Assembly (NCBI GenBank): GCA_017550655.1
Contig: JAFZOK010000013.1
Location: forward strand, 682,001 to 746,000
Length of the DNA: 64,000 nt
DNA from: Bacteroidales bacterium
GTDB lineage: Bacteria > Bacteroidota > Bacteroidia > Bacteroidales > UBA932
Direction of reading: 5' to 3'
A program made the position numbers and the translations under genes. Below are positions 60,790 to 64,000 of this stretch, one piece after another. The notes beneath the pieces were generated by a model. The model had not been told where the DNA came from, made no database searches, and saw only the letters and a list, made by a program, of their open reading frames with translations. Positions within the stretch are counted from its first letter, which is position 1, and each line of letters begins with the position of its first letter.

Positions 60790-62217
60790 ATGTCCAGACT
60801 CAAGCTTAAATACCGCTACAGGCTTGTAATCTACCTGCTCATACTGCTGACTCTGTTGGCGCTGTTCTTTTTGCTCTATGTGTCCAGGCAGAGCCGCGGA
60901 TACAGCATTTCCGCTCTTCAGACCGAGCTCAGCGATGCCGTAAAGCAGGTGGAGGACAGCCTTTCCCACAGAAAACGCCCGGAAAGCATCATCCTGGAAG
61001 GCGGTATGGGCTTTACCCTGATAGATACTCTGGGAGAAGTGGTTTACGACTCCCGCCAGAACGACATTTCCATACCGGACAATGTTCTGAGTGCCACGGA
61101 GGTGGCAAACGCCCTGGCCTCAGGAGAGGGGAGCGCCCTGAGGAGTTCCGTTGGAGAGCCGGGCACGGAATACCTTTATTTTGCAAGAAGATCGGGAGAC
61201 AGGATAATCCGTTCCTACTCCAAGTTCGAGATCAGCCGTCCTGCCCAGGTGGAAAAGGACAACAATTATTTTATACTCATCGCGATACTCCTTTTTGCGC
61301 TAATTGCGGCCTTCGTTTATGTGTTGAGAAGGCTATCCAAACCGATCAGCACCTATAGCGAACTGGTTGGAGCAATAAAGGAAAAGGACAATGCCAACCG
61401 CCTGGCCGAGATTAAGTTCGGCAACGACGAGCTTGGAGATATGGGAAAGGAGATTGCATCTACCTTCAGCCAGCTGGAACAGGCCAAGAAATACAAGCAG
61501 CAGCTAAGCCACAACATAGCGCACGAGCTCAAGACTCCGCTTACGGGGATCAAGGCCTATCTGGAGACGATAATGAATTCAGAGGATATGACTCCGGAGC
61601 AGATGAGAAAGTTTGTGGGAAAAGCCTATTCCCAGACTCTCCGTCTGGCAGACCTTGTAGGCGAGGTTTCCACCCTCAACAAGCTGGACGAGTCTTCTGA
61701 ACTTGGAAAGCGGTCCGAGGCCCTTTACAAGATAGAGGAAGTGAACATCAAGAACTGTCTCGACGATATACTGGAGGAAATAGGCTACAAGCTGGAGAAA
61801 AACAACGTGACCTTTACTCCGAGAGTCAGTAGCCGCCTGAAGATAAACGGATGCTACAATCTGATATACTCTCTTTTCAAGAACCTGATAGACAACTCTA
61901 TAGAACATGGCGGAGAAGGCACTGACATCAGTCTTGACGCCGGCATAGAGCAGGTTTCCGGAGAGGGACGCTACAAGATAAACTTCACCTATACCGATAC
62001 AGGAAAGGGCGTTCCGGCGGAAGCTCTGGAAAGGATTTTCGAAAGGTTTTACCGCGTGGAGGAAGGCCGTACCCGCCGTACCGGAGGAAGCGGCCTGGGG
62101 CTGTCAATTGTAAAGAACGCCGTCCTCTTCCATAAGGGAACAATAACCGCCTCCGAAAGAGAGGGAGGCGGCATCATATTCAAGTTCAGTCTTTATTCTC
62201 TGGACAAGGAAGCCTAG
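60790..62217 (+). CDS. sensor histidine kinase
   Basis: A 475-residue membrane kinase with two transmembrane helices (about 11-31, LVIYLLILLTLLALFFLLYV; and 159-178, YFILIAILLFALIAAFVYVL) around a short periplasmic sensor. A HAMP-like linker, HisKA with His245 (AHELKTPLTG), and a HATPase domain with N box (LFKNLIDNSIEHGG), G1 (TDTGKGVP) and G2 (GGSGLGLSIV) follow. I use ATG 60790; a longer frame begins inside the regulator gene. RprX-like in layout. Confidence 0.94.
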   Translation: MSRLKLKYRYRLVIYLLILLTLLALFFLLYVSRQSRGYSISALQTELSDAVKQVEDSLSHRKRPESIILEGGMGFTLIDTLGEVVYDSRQNDISIPDNVLSATEVANALASGEGSALRSSVGEPGTEYLYFARRSGDRIIRSYSKFEISRPAQVEKDNNYFILIAILLFALIAAFVYVLRRLSKPISTYSELVGAIKEKDNANRLAEIKFGNDELGDMGKEIASTFSQLEQAKKYKQQLSHNIAHELKTPLTGIKAYLETIMNSEDMTPEQMRKFVGKAYSQTLRLADLVGEVSTLNKLDESSELGKRSEALYKIEEVNIKNCLDDILEEIGYKLEKNNVTFTPRVSSRLKINGCYNLIYSLFKNLIDNSIEHGGEGTDISLDAGIEQVSGEGRYKINFTYTDTGKGVPAEALERIFERFYRVEEGRTRRTGGSGLGLSIVKNAVLFHKGTITASEREGGGIIFKFSLYSLDKEA

Positions 62218-63047
62218 AACCAGATATCTATCCTTCCGACTTCCTCTCCCTTGCATCCGGCCTGGACAATCATAACTTTCTTTCCTGTTTTGCTTTCTAC
62301 TATAGCAGGCTGCTTTACGAAAGTGTGCGAGTGTCCGCCGATGATAATGTCCACGCCTTCTGTGTTGGCGGCAATCATCTGGTCGTCTGGATTCTGCTCC
62401 TTTCCGTCCGAGAATCCGCAGTGGCTCAGAAGGATGACAAGGTCGCACTTTTCCCTCTTGCGCAGATGGCGGGCAAGTTTGTTCACGATTTTATAAGGAT
62501 GGAGGTACTTCATTCCCTCTATGCGGCTCGGGCTTACAAGTCCGGCGAGCCTTACGCTGAGGCCTATGACTCCGATTCTCTTTCCTCCGCGCTCAATCAC
62601 GGTGTATGGAGCAATCAGCCCCTCGAGCGGAGTGCCGTCCATCTTGTAGTTGGCGTTAAGGAGAGGGAAGTTCATCATCTTGATTCTGCGGGCAAGTTCG
62701 GCCAGTCCGTTATCGAACTCGTGGTTTCCGAAGGTTGCGGCGTCGTAGCCCATCGCGTTCATAAGCTCGACTTCCGCATCTCCCTTGAACAGAGTGAAGT
62801 ACGGAGTGCCCTGAGAGAAATCTCCAGCATCCAGGAGGATGACGTTTTTGTTCTCCGCCCTTACGCTGCGGATGTATTTCTCCCTGCGGTCCGCTCCGCC
62901 AAGTCCCTTGTAGTTTCCGGAGGAAAGCGGCTCGATCTGGCTGTGCGTGTCGTTAGTGTGGAGAATCACAAGGTCCTGCCCAGTCGCTGAGGAAAAAGAA
63001 AGGAGCAGAGCTGCAGCCAAAAGCAATAATGTCTGTTTCATGGTCAT
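62214..63047 (-). CDS. 5'-nucleotidase family metallophosphatase domain (separate catalytic protein)
   Basis: A 277-residue exported protein (signal to about SSATGQ) equal to the N-terminal catalytic domain of UshA-type 5'-nucleotidases. The calcineurin-like motifs are DLVILHTNDTHSQIEP, VILLDAGDFSQGTPYF, ATFGNHEFDNG, VILLSHCGF and IIGGHSHTF. The substrate-specificity domain usually fused behind it is encoded by the preceding gene, so the enzyme is split. The start (63047, or 63041) overlaps that gene's stop by 4 bases. Confidence 0.92.
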   Translation of the reverse strand: MTMKQTLLLLAAALLLSFSSATGQDLVILHTNDTHSQIEPLSSGNYKGLGGADRREKYIRSVRAENKNVILLDAGDFSQGTPYFTLFKGDAEVELMNAMGYDAATFGNHEFDNGLAELARRIKMMNFPLLNANYKMDGTPLEGLIAPYTVIERGGKRIGVIGLSVRLAGLVSPSRIEGMKYLHPYKIVNKLARHLRKREKCDLVILLSHCGFSDGKEQNPDDQMIAANTEGVDIIIGGHSHTFVKQPAIVESKTGKKVMIVQAGCKGEEVGRIDIWF

Positions 63048-63874
63048 TTCTTTTTGTTTTCAACGACAAGCCTGTTATCCAAAGATTTTTCGATCTTCTT
63101 TCCCTGGGCTGTCAGGTTCTGTATGTATTCTATGAAGATGTCCATCATCTTCTTGCGGGTATCCACCATCCAGTTGCTGTACTTGAGAGGGTAGAGATTG
63201 TCTCCTCCCTGGTAGAGGAAGTCTATTGTGGCAACCACGTACTTGCGGTTGTCGTCAATGGGCTTTCCGCCTATAAGACATTCCTTTACGGTGTCTCCGT
63301 CTATGTGGAGATACACATTTGAAAGTACCTGTCCCTTGGTCTTTGCAAAGAACTCCATCAGCATCCTGACCTTGTCTCCGTCCATCTCCTCAATCACGAG
63401 ATAATTGTCGAACGGGAAGATGGAAAGGATGTCGTACTTGGAGACATTTCCCTTAGGCATCTCGGTTCTTATTCCGCCAAAGTTCATCAGCGCAAAGTCT
63501 ATCCTGGCGTTCTTGTCAATGTCTGTGCGGGAAGTGGTGTCTATCCAGTTTTGGGCATATTCCCTGAAGGCGTCAACCGCCCAGGAAGACATAGGGGCAA
63601 CTGGATAGCCTCTCAGAAGTCCGGTAGGGCAGACGCCGATAGGTTCGCAGTATTTGTCAACCTCCGGCTTGTACTTTGCTATCACAGGGGACGTTGCAAG
63701 ATTGTCTTCCCTGGAGACCACGTAACGCTTGTCCATTGTTACGGTTGTCCAGGTAATCTTGCTGAAGTCCTTGTTGTTCAGCTGTGCCGAAGTGTACTCC
63801 GCCTTTTTCACCCGCTGGGCCTGGAGGCTCAGCGATGCTGTAACGGCAAGAATGCACAGTAGAATCCTTTTCAT
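63044..63874 (-). CDS. 5'-nucleotidase C-terminal domain protein
   Basis: A 276-residue exported protein (signal to about LSLQAQ) equal to the C-terminal domain of UshA-type nucleotidases: VDAFREYAQNWIDTTSRTDI, DFALMNFGGIRTEMPKGNVS, ILSIFPFDNYLVIEEMDG and KYVVATIDFLYQGGDNLYPL hold the substrate-binding Asn, Arg and Phe-type residues. It has no metal site and needs the next gene's product for catalysis. The four-base overlap suggests coupled translation in equal amounts. Confidence 0.9.
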   Translation of the reverse strand: MKRILLCILAVTASLSLQAQRVKKAEYTSAQLNNKDFSKITWTTVTMDKRYVVSREDNLATSPVIAKYKPEVDKYCEPIGVCPTGLLRGYPVAPMSSWAVDAFREYAQNWIDTTSRTDIDKNARIDFALMNFGGIRTEMPKGNVSKYDILSIFPFDNYLVIEEMDGDKVRMLMEFFAKTKGQVLSNVYLHIDGDTVKECLIGGKPIDDNRKYVVATIDFLYQGGDNLYPLKYSNWMVDTRKKMMDIFIEYIQNLTAQGKKIEKSLDNRLVVENKKK

Positions 63875-63887
63875 TTTATTGTGTGTG

Positions 63888-64000
63888 TTAGTCCTTGAAC
63901 TTCATCCATTTGAATATTTCCTTCCATCCGGCTTTCTTTCCGTAGGAGAGGATTCCGATGCGGTAAATCTTGCCGCTTATCCATCCCATAAGCAGGAAGG
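63888..64000 (-). CDS. C-terminal fragment of an ABC-2-type permease (5' part outside window)
   Basis: Only the last 36 codons are visible: FLLMGWISGKIYRIGILSYG, then KKAGWKEIFKWMKFKD-stop. A final membrane helix followed by IYRIGIL-YGKK and a short basic tail is the ending I recall for ABC-2/NatB-like permeases in Bacteroidales. It is 13 bases upstream of the 5'-nucleotidase pair on the same strand. Confidence 0.55.
   Translation of the reverse strand, partial: FLLMGWISGKIYRIGILSYGKKAGWKEIFKWMKFKD

Noticed and set aside
1-64000. CRISPR arrays, rRNA, tRNA and insertion-sequence transposases
   Set aside because: No regularly spaced repeat array, no tRNA cloverleaf or rRNA block and no transposase frame was recognised by eye; the island's att site is a protein gene end, not a tRNA.

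Overview
The window looks like a chromosome segment of a Bacteroidales bacterium. The evidence is repeated Bacteroidetes-type promoters (TTTG, about 20 nt, TAnnTTTG), weak use of Shine-Dalgarno sites, many lipoproteins, and family-typical genes such as a TonB-C protein, a FISUMP lipoprotein, a GH84 glucosaminidase, tandem YitT proteins, a DUF2795 gene and Bacteroidetes-type tyrosine recombinases. Chromosomal genes are of moderate GC; the island at 46-57 kb is visibly richer in A+T. The futalosine hydrolase gene suggests menaquinone is made by the futalosine route. An uncultured gut or rumen lineage is an inference; the sequence alone does not fix genus.

Layout. 1-10.7 kb: metG (partial), dnaG and recA on the minus strand, then a plus-strand run of rlmN, an outer-membrane patatin, recX and a GH84 enzyme. 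10.7-16.9 kb: lipoproteins, a 39-residue peptide gene before a leucine-rich-repeat lipoprotein, class I fumarase, and prfB with its programmed +1 frameshift. 17-31.3 kb: envelope and housekeeping genes (PQQ-like propeller, esterase, LemA/TPM operon, ApbE, D-aminoacylase, PhoH, CapA, SPOR, GcvT, and a degenerate M28 peptidase fused to TonB-C). 31.3-39.3 kb: leuS, two YitT paralogues, two AraC-type HTH genes behind a double palindrome, and trkA. 39.4-42.6 kb: a compact HprK-like / S26-like peptidase / PqqD / ABC transporter operon that resembles a RiPP maturation and export module but has no visible precursor. 42.6-45.5 kb: two lipoproteins with almost identical signal-peptide DNA and an OmpA-family protein carrying a zinc ribbon.

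45.8-57.06 kb is a genomic island at the 3' end of a DUF2795 gene. Three copies of an 18-22 bp sequence encoding that gene's C-terminal FNEDEY-stop lie at 45.81, 49.10 and 57.04 kb. They divide the island into an older-looking 3.3 kb element (degenerate integrase, PLD-like fragment, AAA/DUF4143 ATPase) and a 7.9 kb element. The larger element carries an intact integrase, an excisionase-like HTH, a restriction-modification cassette (putative REase, Vsr, cytosine-5 methylase), a catalytic-domain-only recombinase, a Rep-like protein and several small genes. Candidate integrase arm sites lie just inside both ends of the larger element. 57.3-64 kb returns to core genes: adenosyltransferase, LolD/MacB-type ATPase, mqnB, folE, a two-component system and a split 5'-nucleotidase.

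The most noteworthy items are the tandem island with its three att copies, the orphan HprK-peptidase-PqqD-ABC operon, and one palindromic motif (GTACAAT-N6-ATTGTAC) found both before the AraC pair and in a repeat cluster inside the island.
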